Below are positions 42,616 to 51,501 of a stretch of 64,000 bases of DNA, one piece after another (position 1 is the stretch's first letter; every line of letters begins with the position of its first letter). A model generated the notes under the pieces. The model was not told the origin of the DNA. It searched no databases and saw nothing but the letters and a program-made list of their open reading frames with translations. The stretch covers positions 21,601 to 85,600 of the forward strand of contig JBBRLR010000007.1 of NCBI GenBank assembly GCA_038231255.1. Direction: 5' to 3'. The DNA is from JALYUS01 sp038231255 (GTDB lineage Bacteria > Chloroflexota > Chloroflexia > Thermomicrobiales > JALYUS01). Made by a program: the position numbers and the translations under genes.

Positions 42616-42846
42616 ATGGCAGACCTGCCGAAGTATCACCTCCGCGCGCAGCAGGCGGACGCCCTGCTCGCTCCGGTCAACGCCTCGCTCCAGGAATTGG
42701 AGCGCCGCGTACGTCACTACCTCGACCGCGTCGCATTGGGTGCGCCCGACGCCGACGCCCTCGCGAAGGCGCACGGTGTGCTAGCAAACGCCTCGCGCGA
42801 GATTGGACAGGTGTTGGATGAGAGCAGGCGGATTCCGCACGGGTAA
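42616..42846 (+). CDS. Small helical protein, unknown function
   Basis: A 76-residue, charged, apparently all-helical protein (ADALLAPVNASLQELERRVRHYLDRVA onwards). The ATG at 42616 follows AGGGAG and lies 20 bases after the dehydrogenase stop, so it is probably co-transcribed. No family is recognised. The compact helical-hairpin pattern and good ribosome site make it likely to be expressed. Confidence 0.6.
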   Translation: MADLPKYHLRAQQADALLAPVNASLQELERRVRHYLDRVALGAPDADALAKAHGVLANASREIGQVLDESRRIPHG

Positions 42847-42893
42847 CGCCCCCACCCCCAGCCCCTCCGCCCGCCATGCGGGGGTGGGGGCAA
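42847..42893. repeat. GCCCCCACCCCC hairpin repeat
   Basis: GCCCCCACCCC and GGGGTGGGGGC form a hairpin around a loop rich in C, directly after the small ORF. It is related to the CCCTCTCC repeat family. Confidence 0.8.
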
Positions 42894-42937
42894 AGTGAGC
42901 ACCACAGAACGCAGATTCCATGAAAGGAGCCATACCT

Positions 42938-43675
42938 ATGACGGTAGCGAAGAAGCGCGTCCTCATCACAGGTGCGGCGGGCAACATTGGCAGCTCGCTC
43001 GCGGAGCAACTGAAGGAGCGCTACGATTTGCGCCTCCAGTACCACCACACGATCCCGGACAAGCAGCCGGTGGAGGATTACGTCGCCGCCGACATCGCGG
43101 ACTACGACGCGATTGCCCCGGCACTCGAGGGGATGGACGCGGTCGTCCACCTGGCGGCGGATTCGAGCACGCAGGCGACGTGGGAGAGTGTGCGCGACGG
43201 CAACATCATCGGCGCATACAACATCATCGAGGCGGCACGGCGGGCGGGGGTGCGCAAGGTCGTTTTCGCCTCCACGAACCATGTGATGGGCATGTACGAC
43301 CGCGACCGGCAGTGGCCGATCTATGCTAGTCAACCCGTCCGCCCGGACTCGCTCTACGGCGTTTCTAAGGCCTTCGGCGAGGCGCTGGGGCGGTATTACA
43401 GCGATCAGTACGGCCTTTCGGTGATCTGCCTGCGCATCGGCTGGTTTCTGCCGGAGCCGCACAACGAGATCGCCCACTGGATGTGGCTCTCCCCGCGCGA
43501 CGGCGCGCAGGTGACGTGGCGCGCGATTGAGAGCGACTTGATGTTCGGCATCTTCTACGCCATCTCCGCGAACAGCGCCCGCCACTGGGACATCACCGAT
43601 ACGATGGAGAAACTCGGCTACCGCCCGGAGGACGATGCCCAGCGGTTTCTCGCCGAACGCAACGCCACGCGGTAA
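42938..43675 (+). CDS. NAD-dependent epimerase/dehydratase, uronate-dehydrogenase-like
   Basis: A 245-residue extended SDR. It has the NAD motif LITGAAGNIGSSLAEQL, ADIADYDA-type second strand, HLAADS, the catalytic Ser in FASTNHVMG and Tyr-x3-Lys in YGVSKAFGE. The SxNHxxG segment, the compact size and LRIGWFLPEP near residue 170 match uronate dehydrogenases, which oxidise galacturonate or glucuronate to the aldarolactone. AAAGGAG is 8 bases before the ATG at 42938. The adjacent Gfo/Idh/MocA dehydrogenase fits a sugar-acid role. Confidence 0.88.
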   Translation: MTVAKKRVLITGAAGNIGSSLAEQLKERYDLRLQYHHTIPDKQPVEDYVAADIADYDAIAPALEGMDAVVHLAADSSTQATWESVRDGNIIGAYNIIEAARRAGVRKVVFASTNHVMGMYDRDRQWPIYASQPVRPDSLYGVSKAFGEALGRYYSDQYGLSVICLRIGWFLPEPHNEIAHWMWLSPRDGAQVTWRAIESDLMFGIFYAISANSARHWDITDTMEKLGYRPEDDAQRFLAERNATR

Positions 43676-43861
43676 TCATCGACGCCCAGCAATACCGCAC
43701 ATTCGCGTGTGATTAGTTCCCGAAATCATGTTCCAATATATCGGGAAATTTAGAAGCGGTGCATCGTTGACGAATGGCGTCGAAACCGCGAGCGTATCCG
43801 CAGCGTCAAGTGGTTGTGTGATTGTCGTTGGGACACAGATTACGTAAGGAGGAAGATTGTC

Positions 43862-45082
43862 ATGAATGACCTGGCAATGTGTCCCACCATGGAACCGAGC
43901 GCGGATCGTGCCTCTCACGCACCACTGAGCCGTCGCCATTTTCTCGCGCTTGCGGGCAGCGGCGCGGTCGGCGCGATCCTCGCCGCCTGCGGTGGCAGCA
44001 CGGCGACTGATACGCCGAAACCCGCCGCGCCAACGACGAGCGCGCCAACGGCCGCCGCCCCAGCCACCGGCGCACCGACGACAGCGGCCGCGTCGTCCGT
44101 CGCGACGACAGGTGGGGCGACGACCGCAGCAGGGAGCGCGACGACGGCAGCAACGACCGCCACCGGTTCTGCCGTGAGCGGCACACGGCCCGCCGCTTCG
44201 ACCACAAGCGGCGCCACGACGACAGGAACGACCGCCGCAAGCGGGACAGGCGTCAGCGGCACGCGACCGGCTGGCTCCGCCGTGACGACAGGCTCGGTGA
44301 CATCGGGTACGACAACAGCGTCCGGCTCCGTCACGACGGGCGCCGCCGGGCAAACACTGGTCATCGAGGCGTCGGAATACGCATTCAAGACATTGGGCAG
44401 TATTCCCGCCGGCGTGACGACCGTTCAGATGAAGAATCTGGGCAAAGAGAACCACGAGGCACAACTCGTCCGCCTCAACGATGGCGTGACGCCCGAGCAG
44501 TTCATCGCCGCGCTCCAACAAGCAGGCCAGGGCGAGCCGCCGCCGATCTTCACCTTCGAGGGCGGTCCGGCGGAGATCGTGGCGGGCAAGACCGCCGAGG
44601 TGATATTGAACTTCCAGCCGGGGCAGTACATGCTCTTCTGCCTCGTGCGCACGCCGGACGGCCAGCCACATGCCGCGAAGGGGATGGTCCTGCCGATCAA
44701 GGTGAATGCGGCGACCGGTTCCCCCGGCACACTCCCGACCGGAAAGGGAACGATCAACCTCGGAACCGCCAACGGCTTCGATCTGCCTGCGACCCTCCCG
44801 GCGGGCAAGAGTCAGTTCCGCGTGACGAACCAGGGGCAGACGCCACGGGCGTTTTTCCTCGGCGGCATCCCGGCTGATAAGACGATTGATGACATCAACG
44901 CTGAGTTGGCAAAGCCGGACGCCCCGCCACCGCCTTGGTTCACGCAGAATGGCGGCATGGACGGGCTGAAGCCGAACGGGTCGGGTGTTGTCACGCTCGA
45001 TCTCACGCCCGGCAAATACGCGGCGGTGGATGTCGCGTTCGGCCCCGATAAGCCGTTCGCCAAGGTCTTCACGGTCGGCTAA
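43862..45082 (+). CDS. Lipoprotein with two cupredoxin-like domains
   Basis: A 406-residue exported lipoprotein. The N-terminus has SRRHFLALAGSGAVG and a lipobox ending LAAC, so Tat export is likely. A 120-residue Thr/Ser/Ala/Gly linker includes the repeated unit SGTRPA. The first beta domain (about 165-275) shows copper-ligand candidates in order: His in ENHEAQLV, Cys in LFCLVR, then His and Met in QPHAAKGMV. The second domain (about 285-405) lacks them. AAGGAGG precedes the ATG at 43862. The 15-residue lipobox region is identical to that of the sugar-binding lipoprotein at 15116. Confidence 0.82.
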   Translation: MNDLAMCPTMEPSADRASHAPLSRRHFLALAGSGAVGAILAACGGSTATDTPKPAAPTTSAPTAAAPATGAPTTAAASSVATTGGATTAAGSATTAATTATGSAVSGTRPAASTTSGATTTGTTAASGTGVSGTRPAGSAVTTGSVTSGTTTASGSVTTGAAGQTLVIEASEYAFKTLGSIPAGVTTVQMKNLGKENHEAQLVRLNDGVTPEQFIAALQQAGQGEPPPIFTFEGGPAEIVAGKTAEVILNFQPGQYMLFCLVRTPDGQPHAAKGMVLPIKVNAATGSPGTLPTGKGTINLGTANGFDLPATLPAGKSQFRVTNQGQTPRAFFLGGIPADKTIDDINAELAKPDAPPPPWFTQNGGMDGLKPNGSGVVTLDLTPGKYAAVDVAFGPDKPFAKVFTVG

Positions 45083-45111
45083 AAGCCTGATGCGCATGTC
45101 AGTACACAGAG

Positions 45112-45137
45112 GGAGCGGCCTGCGGGCCGCTCCTTTC
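45112..45137 (+). terminator. Intrinsic terminator after cupredoxin lipoprotein
   Basis: GGAGCGGCC and GGCCGCTCC form a 9-bp stem with a 4-base loop, followed by TTTCG, 30 bases after the stop codon. Confidence 0.75.
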
Positions 45138-45289
45138 GCTTCGTTATCGCGCGATCCCGGTGTCCGAAGCTTGATGCGCGCTCCAGTCTGTCGCGATGCG
45201 CGATGCGCACACGTCCGATTCCCTGCCCCTGTACGTATTCATCAGGTACAATGCCGCAGCTTTGTCCAAAACTGCTCGAAGGGAGACTC

Positions 45290-45985
45290 GTGTACTCATA
45301 CGCCCGTCCGCGCCGCGCGCTGATCGTGCTGGCGAAAGCGCCCGCCGCCGGGATGACGAAGACGCGACTGTGCCCGCACCTCACGCCGGAGGAAGCGGCC
45401 GCGTTCGCGGCGGCGTCGCTCGTGGATACACTGGCAGTGGCGCGGAGCATTGGCGGCTGCACGCTCCGGCTCGCGCACCCGCCGGGCGCGGAGGGGGCGC
45501 TCGCCGCGCTGCTCGGCGACGATCTGCCGCCCGCGTTTGCCGTGCCGCCCGGCGATGTCGGCGTGGCGATGTGTTACGCGATCAAGTGTGCGCTGGATCA
45601 CGGCGCCACGCAGGTCGCGCTGATCGGCAGCGACCTCCCTTCCCTGCCGCCCGCGCACATTGCGCAGGCCTTTGCGCGGCTCGATGACGGGGCGGATGTC
45701 GTGCTCGGCCCGGCGGAGGATGGCGGCTATTACCTGATCGCCGCAACTGCCCCGCATCCCGCGCTCTTTGCCGGCATCGCCTGGAGCACCGACACCGTAT
45801 ACGCGCAGACGGCGGCGAAGGTCGCGTCGTCCGGTCTATCTCTTGCGACCATCCCGCCGTGGTACGATATTGATGGCATGGCGGACCTGCGCCGGTGCAT
45901 GGACGACCTCGCCGCGCACCCGGACCATCCGGCCACCGCGACGCGAGCCTTCCTCACAACGATGGCAAACCGGCTAAACACATGA
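45290..45985 (+). CDS. TIGR04282/DUF2064 glycosyltransferase-like protein
   Basis: A 231-residue nucleotide-sugar-transferase-fold protein of the DUF2064 (TIGR04282) group, linked to arsenosugar or selenodomain-associated biosynthesis in other bacteria. It shows LIVLAKAPAAGMTKTRL at the N-terminus, IGSDLPSLPPAHI and LGPAEDGGYYLIA near residues 115-150, and FAGIAWSTDTVY. The start is GTG at 45290 with AAGGGAG close upstream. The radical-SAM partner usually found next to it is absent. Confidence 0.88.
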   Translation: MYSYARPRRALIVLAKAPAAGMTKTRLCPHLTPEEAAAFAAASLVDTLAVARSIGGCTLRLAHPPGAEGALAALLGDDLPPAFAVPPGDVGVAMCYAIKCALDHGATQVALIGSDLPSLPPAHIAQAFARLDDGADVVLGPAEDGGYYLIAATAPHPALFAGIAWSTDTVYAQTAAKVASSGLSLATIPPWYDIDGMADLRRCMDDLAAHPDHPATATRAFLTTMANRLNT

Positions 45986-46009
45986 ACCGCAAAGGACGCA
46001 GAGGTCTTC

Positions 46010-47023
46010 ATGGTGTCGGAGACGATAGGAATTGCGCTCGTCGGCGCGGGGTGGGCGGGGAACCGGCACGCGATCGGGTATCGCGCGCTGGCGGATCGCG
46101 GGCGGATCGTCACCGTGGTGGATACGCGCCTCGCCGTGGCGCAGGAGCGCGCGCGGGAGTGGGGCGCGCCATTCGCCACCGACGACCTCGCCGCCGCGCT
46201 CGCCCGACCGGACGTACAGGCGGTGGACATTTGCCTGCCGCACACGCTCCACGCGCACACCGCCGAGGCGGCGCTCGCAGCGGGGAAGCATGTGCTGATC
46301 GAGAAGCCCTTCGCTACTGGTCTGGACGAAGCGGACACGATGATCGCGGTGGCGGCCCGCGCGCGGTGCATTCTGATGGTCGCCGAGAATGTCCGCTACG
46401 ATGCGGTCTATTTGCGGATGACCGAGCTGATCTTTTCTGGTGCGATCGGCGCGCCCTTCCTCTGTCGCATCTGCCGCGACCATCACCTGCACGATTCGTT
46501 GCGTGCGCGGTCGTGGTTCCTCACCGACCCGACCGGCGGCATCATGTGGAGCGGCGGTATCCACGACATCGAGACGGTGCGGATGCTGATGGGCGACACA
46601 CCGTTCCAGGAGGTCTACGCCACCGCCGCCCGCAAGACGCTCGTCGAGATGACGACCGACGACACGAGCGTCGGCCTTTTCCGCATGGCGGGGGGCGGCG
46701 TCGCGGTCCTTTCCGAGAGCTTCTCCACCCACGCACCGCACGGCGAGCGCATCCGCGTCGAGGTCTTCGGCCCGGACGGCTCCCTAATGACCGATGGCGA
46801 CGGCACGCTAACGATCATCACGCCGGACGGCACGCGCATAGAGCAAGTACCACAGGAAGACACCTTCACAGCGGAAATCCGCCACTTCCTCGACTGCATC
46901 CACGCCGGGGACGAACCGGCCACTGCCGCGTGGGCGATGCGCCCCGGCCTCGCCGCGATCCTCGCCGCGCAGGCCAGCATGGCCGTCGGCGCACCCGTCG
47001 CCCCCGAACCGTCCCGCTTCTAA
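46010..47023 (+). CDS. Gfo/Idh/MocA family oxidoreductase
   Basis: A 337-residue NAD(P)-dependent dehydrogenase, the second of this superfamily in the window and clearly divergent from that at 41490. It starts IGIALVGAGWAGNRHAIGY, has the Lys in EKPFATG near residue 97 and the catalytic-region His in GGIHDIETVRML near 180. The ATG at 46010 follows a lone CGCAAAGGACGCAGAGG repeat unit that may serve as the ribosome site. The sugar substrate is unknown. Confidence 0.92.
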   Translation: MVSETIGIALVGAGWAGNRHAIGYRALADRGRIVTVVDTRLAVAQERAREWGAPFATDDLAAALARPDVQAVDICLPHTLHAHTAEAALAAGKHVLIEKPFATGLDEADTMIAVAARARCILMVAENVRYDAVYLRMTELIFSGAIGAPFLCRICRDHHLHDSLRARSWFLTDPTGGIMWSGGIHDIETVRMLMGDTPFQEVYATAARKTLVEMTTDDTSVGLFRMAGGGVAVLSESFSTHAPHGERIRVEVFGPDGSLMTDGDGTLTIITPDGTRIEQVPQEDTFTAEIRHFLDCIHAGDEPATAAWAMRPGLAAILAAQASMAVGAPVAPEPSRF

Positions 47024-47041
47024 CAACACAGCGTGAAGCCG

Positions 47042-47070
47042 TTACGTTTGTTGCGTTTGCGCGCTACAAT
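47042..47070 (+). promoter_or_regulatory. Promoter of the PIN toxin-antitoxin module
   Basis: TTACGT at 47042-47047, a 17-base spacer and TACAAT at 47065-47070. It lies 28 bases before the antitoxin start codon. Confidence 0.55.
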
Positions 47071-47097
47071 GCAATGATCGCAGGAGGATTCACGACC

Positions 47098-47265
47098 ATG
47101 GCAACGTCCACACTCGCACCGAAAACTGTCACCCCGGAGGAGCATGAGCGCTACGTACGGACGATGGCGCTGCTCGCCGAACCGGGCGCCAAACTGACCA
47201 ATGCCGAGGGCGAATCGGTCGAGATACCGGAACACATCCGCCCGATGATCCGGCAACGTGTGTAG
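47098..47265 (+). CDS. Small antitoxin of a PIN-type module
   Basis: A 55-residue acidic-basic protein (TPEEHERYVRTMALLAEPGAKL, then ESVEIPEHIRPMIRQ). The ATG at 47098 has CAGGAGGA 9 bases upstream. It contains no helix-turn-helix. Its stop codon shares a base with the GTG start of the PIN gene, the tight coupling usual for VapBC-like pairs, so the antitoxin role is inferred from position. Family unrecognised. Confidence 0.7.
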   Translation: MATSTLAPKTVTPEEHERYVRTMALLAEPGAKLTNAEGESVEIPEHIRPMIRQRV

Positions 47266-47808
47266 TGTTGGATGCAAATGCCCTCTTCCCGATCGCACTC
47301 TGCGATAACGCTCATGCGAATGGCAAGAGCGGGAATGTACGAGCCGTACTGGAGCGAGACAATCCTCGACGAGATGGAGCGCAATCTCGTCAAGCACGAC
47401 CGTGCGACGTGGGAGAAGGCGCGACGCCGCCGCATGAACATGCAAGGAACCTTCCCGAACGCGGTGGTGCATGGGTATGGCGTGCGGATCGCGGAAATGA
47501 CCAACGATCCGAAGGATCGCCACATCCTTGCAGCGGCTGTCCAGAGTAGAGCGACGGTCATCGTGACTCATAATCGTCGCCACTCCCCCGCCCACGCACT
47601 TGCGCCCTATCGTATCGAGGCGCAGTCCGCCGATACATTCCTCCATTCTCTCTTTCGGTCTGATCCCGATACGGTGGCGCGGATCATCACCGAGCAAGCG
47701 GAACGATTGCGAAATCCTCCCCAGTCGGTCGAGCAGGTACTGAACAACCTGTCGCTCGAAGCGCCGACGTTCGTAAACGCGCTTCGGGAATGGATGCGCG
47801 CACGATGA
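47265..47808 (+). pseudogene. PIN-domain toxin gene with single-base frameshift
   Basis: GTG at 47265 opens the first strand of a PIN domain, MLDANALFPIAL, with the first catalytic Asp. At GATAACG (47304-47310) the homology moves to the next frame and continues TLMRMARAGMYEPYWSETILD, then EMERNLV, with the later acidic residues in NDPKDRHILAAA, to the stop at 47806-47808. Removing one A restores a protein of about 180 residues resembling VapC/PIN_3 RNases. As given, the toxin is inactive; a sequencing error is the alternative. Confidence 0.8.
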
Positions 47809-48782
47809 TCCACACCCGCTTGTGCGACCTGCTCGGCATCGCCCATCCGATCATCAATGCGCCGATGACGGGGACGGCGACCGCCGACCTCGCCGCAGCC
47901 GTCGCGAACGCGGGCGGTTTCGGGCTGATCGGCGGCAGCGGTGGCGATGCGGACTGGCTACGGGCGCAAATCCGTGCGACGCGCGAACGCACCGACCGGC
48001 CATTCGGCGTCGGCTTCATCTCCCTGTTCGCGGGCGTGGACGACCTCGTTCGGGTCGCATTAGAAGAGCGCGTCGTGGCGATTGCGCATTCGTTCGCGGA
48101 TCCCGCACCGTATGTCGCGGCTGCGCATGAAGCGGGTGTCCTAATCATCGCGCAGGTGCAGAGCGTCGCACAGGCCGTCGCAGCGGCGCGGGCCGGGGTG
48201 GACGCGATCGCGGCGCAAGGGACTGAGGCGGGCGGCCATACCGGCACGCACAGCGCCACACTCCCTCTTGTGCCAGCCATCATTGATGCTGTTGGCGATC
48301 TTCCCGTGCCGGTTATCGCGGCGGGCGGCATTGCCGACGGGCGCGGCCTCGCGGCGGTGTTGATGCTCGGCGCGGCGGGAGTCTGGATGGGGACGCGCTT
48401 CATGGCAAGCCGCGAGTGGGCGGGGGATGCCTGGGGACAGACGCGCGTCGTCGCGGCCGGCACGGACGACACCGTCCTGACCCGCGCATTCGATCTCGCG
48501 ATGGGCCATCCCTTCCCGGCGTCCTATCCCGCACGCGTCATCCGCAACGACTTCACCGATGCATGGCACGGCCGTGACGCCGCAGTCGTCGCCCGGAGCG
48601 GCGCATTGCGCGTCGCGATCCAGCGGGCGGAACGCGCGGGCAATGCCGACATCGCCGAGGTGATCGGCGGCAATGCCGTCGGCCTCGTCCACACCGTCGA
48701 ACCGGCAGGCGACATCCTCCGCCGCATCGTCGCGGAGGCGGAAACAATCCTGCGCACGCGGCCCGCTGAGATCGTGCGGTAA
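47805..48782 (+). CDS. Nitronate monooxygenase family protein
   Basis: A 325-residue FMN-dependent TIM-barrel enzyme of the 2-nitropropane dioxygenase type, which detoxifies alkyl nitronates. Visible are HPIINAPMTG at the N-terminus, GGFGLIGGSGG, AQGTEAGGHTG with the catalytic-region His near residue 145, then VIAAGGIADGRGLAAVLMLGAAGVWMGTRF, the phosphate-binding part. The ATG at 47805 overlaps the PIN stop (ATGA); an in-frame ATG at 47790 is the alternative. A relation to FabK-type enoyl reductases is possible. Confidence 0.9.
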   Translation: MIHTRLCDLLGIAHPIINAPMTGTATADLAAAVANAGGFGLIGGSGGDADWLRAQIRATRERTDRPFGVGFISLFAGVDDLVRVALEERVVAIAHSFADPAPYVAAAHEAGVLIIAQVQSVAQAVAAARAGVDAIAAQGTEAGGHTGTHSATLPLVPAIIDAVGDLPVPVIAAGGIADGRGLAAVLMLGAAGVWMGTRFMASREWAGDAWGQTRVVAAGTDDTVLTRAFDLAMGHPFPASYPARVIRNDFTDAWHGRDAAVVARSGALRVAIQRAERAGNADIAEVIGGNAVGLVHTVEPAGDILRRIVAEAETILRTRPAEIVR

Positions 48783-48795
48783 GACGCACTTTTCC

Positions 48796-48878
48796 GGTAG
48801 CGCAGGCTTTCCAGCCTGCGGCCCTGATTGCATAATGGAACCCATGGAAGGCCACAGGCTGGAAAGCCTGCGCTACCG
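48796..48878. repeat. GTAGCGCAGGCTTTCCAGCC inverted pair
   Basis: Copies at 48796-48819 and 48855-48878 are near-perfect reverse complements. Each is also internally palindromic (GCAGGCTTTCCAGCCTGC). Related copies occur at 4.1, 18.6, 53.4, 59.3 and 63.8 kb. Confidence 0.9.
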
Positions 48879-48884
48879 TTCCCG

Positions 48885-48915
48885 TTGCATCTCCCCGCAC
48901 GCCGCCTGCTATACT
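48885..48915 (+). promoter_or_regulatory. Possible promoter of the M14 peptidase gene
   Basis: TTGCAT at 48885-48890 and TATACT at 48910-48915 with a 19-base spacer, immediately after the repeat pair and 42 bases before the start codon. The long spacer lowers confidence. Confidence 0.45.
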
Positions 48916-48957
48916 CGGCGGACATTCGCGACCCAATGCAGCACAAAGGAGCAGAGC

Positions 48958-51486
48958 ATGGCGGAAACGGCAACCGCAGCAAGGAAAATGAGCGCGACAG
49001 CGGCGGATGCGGCGATCATCACGCCCGCCGATCATCTCGGTTTCGAGCCGGGCGATGCCCGCAAACTCGCGCCGTGGTCGCGGATCGCGGCCTACTTCCA
49101 ACTGCTCGGCACGCGCTCACCGCGTGTCCACACCGAAGTACTCGGCAACTCGACCGAGGGCAGGCCGTTCCTCCTTTCGATCGTCGCGAGCGAGGAAACG
49201 CACGCGCGGCTCGATCATTACCGCGATATTCAGGCCCACCTCGCCGACCCGCGCGGTATCAGTCCGCAGCAGATCGCCGGTTTTGTCGCCGAAGGGAAGA
49301 CGATCGCACTCGTTACCTGCACAATCCACGCGACCGAGGTGGGCGCGACGCTAATGGCGATGGGCCTCGCGCACGACCTTGCGACGAACGACGACGAGAC
49401 GACGCGGCAAATCCTCGACAATGTCATTCTGCTGCTCGTGCCGTCGCTCAACCCAGACGGCTGGGACCTCGTCGAGCAGTGGTACACGAAGACGCTCGGC
49501 ACGCCATTCGAGGGGAGCGCGCCGCCGCAGCTCTACCAGACTTACACCGGGCACGATAACAACCGCGACTGGTTTATGCTGACGCAGGCCGAAAATCGCT
49601 TGGCGGTCGAGAAAATTCACAATGTCTGGCACCCGCAGATCGTCTACGACCTCCATCAGATGATGCAGGACGGCCCGCGCTATTTCGTGCCCCCGTTCAT
49701 TGACCCGTACGACCCGAATGTGGACCCGATCCTGTCGCAGGAAATCAACGTCCTCGGTTCGACGATGGCGCAGGCGCTCGCGCAGCATGGCAAGACGGGC
49801 GTGACGACCAATGTCATCTTCGATGCCTTCTCCCCTTCCCGCGCCTACCAGCATTATCACGGCGGCGTGCGCATCCTTTCCGAGGCGGCAAGTTGCCGGA
49901 TCGCCACGCCCGTGACAATTGCGAAGGAGGACCTGAAGGTCGGGCGCGGCTTCGAACCGCATCTGGCGACGTGGAACCACCCGAACCCGTGGCCCGGCGG
50001 CGAGTGGACGCTCGCCGACATCGTTTCCTACAACCGGATCAGCACCGACGCGCTCCTGCTCCACGCCGCGCGCTATCGGGATATGTGGCTCTCGAACTTC
50101 GCCGCGCTTTCGCGCCGCGCCGTCGAGCGCACCGGCCCACCGATTGCCTTCGTCGTTCCCGCTGGGCAGCGCGACCCGGTGACGACCGCCGAACTGCTGC
50201 GGGTCTTGCAGCGCGGCGGCGTCGAACTGGATCAGGCGAAGACGCGTTTCACGGCGGACGGCGTCACCTACCCCGCCGGTTCCGCCGTCATCTCGCTGGC
50301 CCAGCCATACGGCGCGTACGCGAAGACGCTCCTGGAAGCGCAGAAATACCCCGACCTCCGCCTCTATCCCGACGGCCCGCCGAAGCCACCGTACGACATC
50401 ACCGCGCACTCCCTCCCCTTGCAGATGGGCGTCGAGGCGGTCGCGGTCGCCACGCCGTTCACGGCGGAACGCGCGCCCATCGTCGGCCTGATCGCGTCGC
50501 CGAAGGGGGCGGTGAAGGGGACGGGCACGGCGGGTATCATCATCGGCGCGGAAACGAACGCGAGCGTCAAACTCGTCAACGCCCTGCTCGCCGATGGGCT
50601 GGAAGTGAGCCGCACGAGCGGCCCCGTGCGCGGCGGCGGTGATGAATTCGCACCGGGCGCCTACGCCATTACGGCGACGGGCGACGTGTTGGAGCGAGTG
50701 CGGAATCGCTGCATCGAATACGGTGTCCGCGCGGCGGCAGTCGAGCGCGTGCCGACCTCGGCGCGGCGGCTGCGGCAGCCGAAAGTTGGGCTGTATCGCC
50801 CGTGGTGGTCGAACGCGATTGATGAGGGCTGGACGCGCTTCATTCTGGAAGAATACGGCTTCTTGTACGACACACTGCGGGACGGCGACATGCGGCAGGG
50901 TGACCTCCGGGGCCGCTGCACGTGCATCATCCTCCCCGCGATGTCCGCGAAGATGATTATGGAGGGCAACAGCCCGTCCGACTACCCACCGGAGTACACG
51001 GGCGGCATCGGCGAACTCGGCGCGGCGAACCTGCGGCGGTTTGTCGAGGCCGGGGGCACGCTGATCGCGCTGGACGGCGCGTGCGATGTGGCGGTGAAGC
51101 AGTGCTACCTACCCGTGACCAATGTACTGGAAGGCGTGACGGCGCAGGAGTTCTACTCGCCCGGCTCGATGGTGCGCATCCTGCTCGATCCGAACCACCC
51201 AATCGGCTACGGCTTCGAGCGAGAAAGCGTCGCGCTTTTCGTCAACAGCCCCGCCTTCGAGGTTCATGGCGGCGCATCGGCGGTAGCGCGCTATCCGATG
51301 AGCGACCCGCTCCTTTCCGGCTGGATGCTCGGCCCGGAGAAGATTCAGGGGCGCGCGGCAGTCGTGGAGGCGCCGGTCGCGCACGGCCGCGTCATCCTGA
51401 TCGGCTTCCGCGCCCAGTTCCGCGCCCAGGCGCGCGGCACGTACCGCATCCTGTTCAACAGCATTTATGCGAGCACACTGCGGTAG
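48958..51486 (+). CDS. Large M14-family zinc carboxypeptidase
   Basis: An 842-residue metallopeptidase. The M14 zinc site is seen as CTIHATEVGA (HxxE, near residue 125) and the third ligand His in YDLHQMMQDGP (near 232). VPSLNPDGWD and HDNNRDWF are typical M14 loops. A region after residue 420 contains Rossmann-like strands and a glutamine-amidotransferase-like end (FVEAGGTLIALDGACDVA, then GRVILIGFRAQFRAQARGTY). No signal peptide is visible, unlike most large M14 enzymes, so the site of action is unclear. AAAGGAG precedes the ATG at 48958. Confidence 0.9.
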   Translation: MAETATAARKMSATAADAAIITPADHLGFEPGDARKLAPWSRIAAYFQLLGTRSPRVHTEVLGNSTEGRPFLLSIVASEETHARLDHYRDIQAHLADPRGISPQQIAGFVAEGKTIALVTCTIHATEVGATLMAMGLAHDLATNDDETTRQILDNVILLLVPSLNPDGWDLVEQWYTKTLGTPFEGSAPPQLYQTYTGHDNNRDWFMLTQAENRLAVEKIHNVWHPQIVYDLHQMMQDGPRYFVPPFIDPYDPNVDPILSQEINVLGSTMAQALAQHGKTGVTTNVIFDAFSPSRAYQHYHGGVRILSEAASCRIATPVTIAKEDLKVGRGFEPHLATWNHPNPWPGGEWTLADIVSYNRISTDALLLHAARYRDMWLSNFAALSRRAVERTGPPIAFVVPAGQRDPVTTAELLRVLQRGGVELDQAKTRFTADGVTYPAGSAVISLAQPYGAYAKTLLEAQKYPDLRLYPDGPPKPPYDITAHSLPLQMGVEAVAVATPFTAERAPIVGLIASPKGAVKGTGTAGIIIGAETNASVKLVNALLADGLEVSRTSGPVRGGGDEFAPGAYAITATGDVLERVRNRCIEYGVRAAAVERVPTSARRLRQPKVGLYRPWWSNAIDEGWTRFILEEYGFLYDTLRDGDMRQGDLRGRCTCIILPAMSAKMIMEGNSPSDYPPEYTGGIGELGAANLRRFVEAGGTLIALDGACDVAVKQCYLPVTNVLEGVTAQEFYSPGSMVRILLDPNHPIGYGFERESVALFVNSPAFEVHGGASAVARYPMSDPLLSGWMLGPEKIQGRAAVVEAPVAHGRVILIGFRAQFRAQARGTYRILFNSIYASTLR

Positions 51487-51501
51487 GGGTGAGGTTCTCC
51501 C

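Noticed and set aside
5620..48782. Idea that the scattered toxin-antitoxin genes form one defence island
   Set aside because: The loci are separated by long stretches of ordinary metabolic genes on both strands with no integrase, phage or transposase genes, so no single island is supported.
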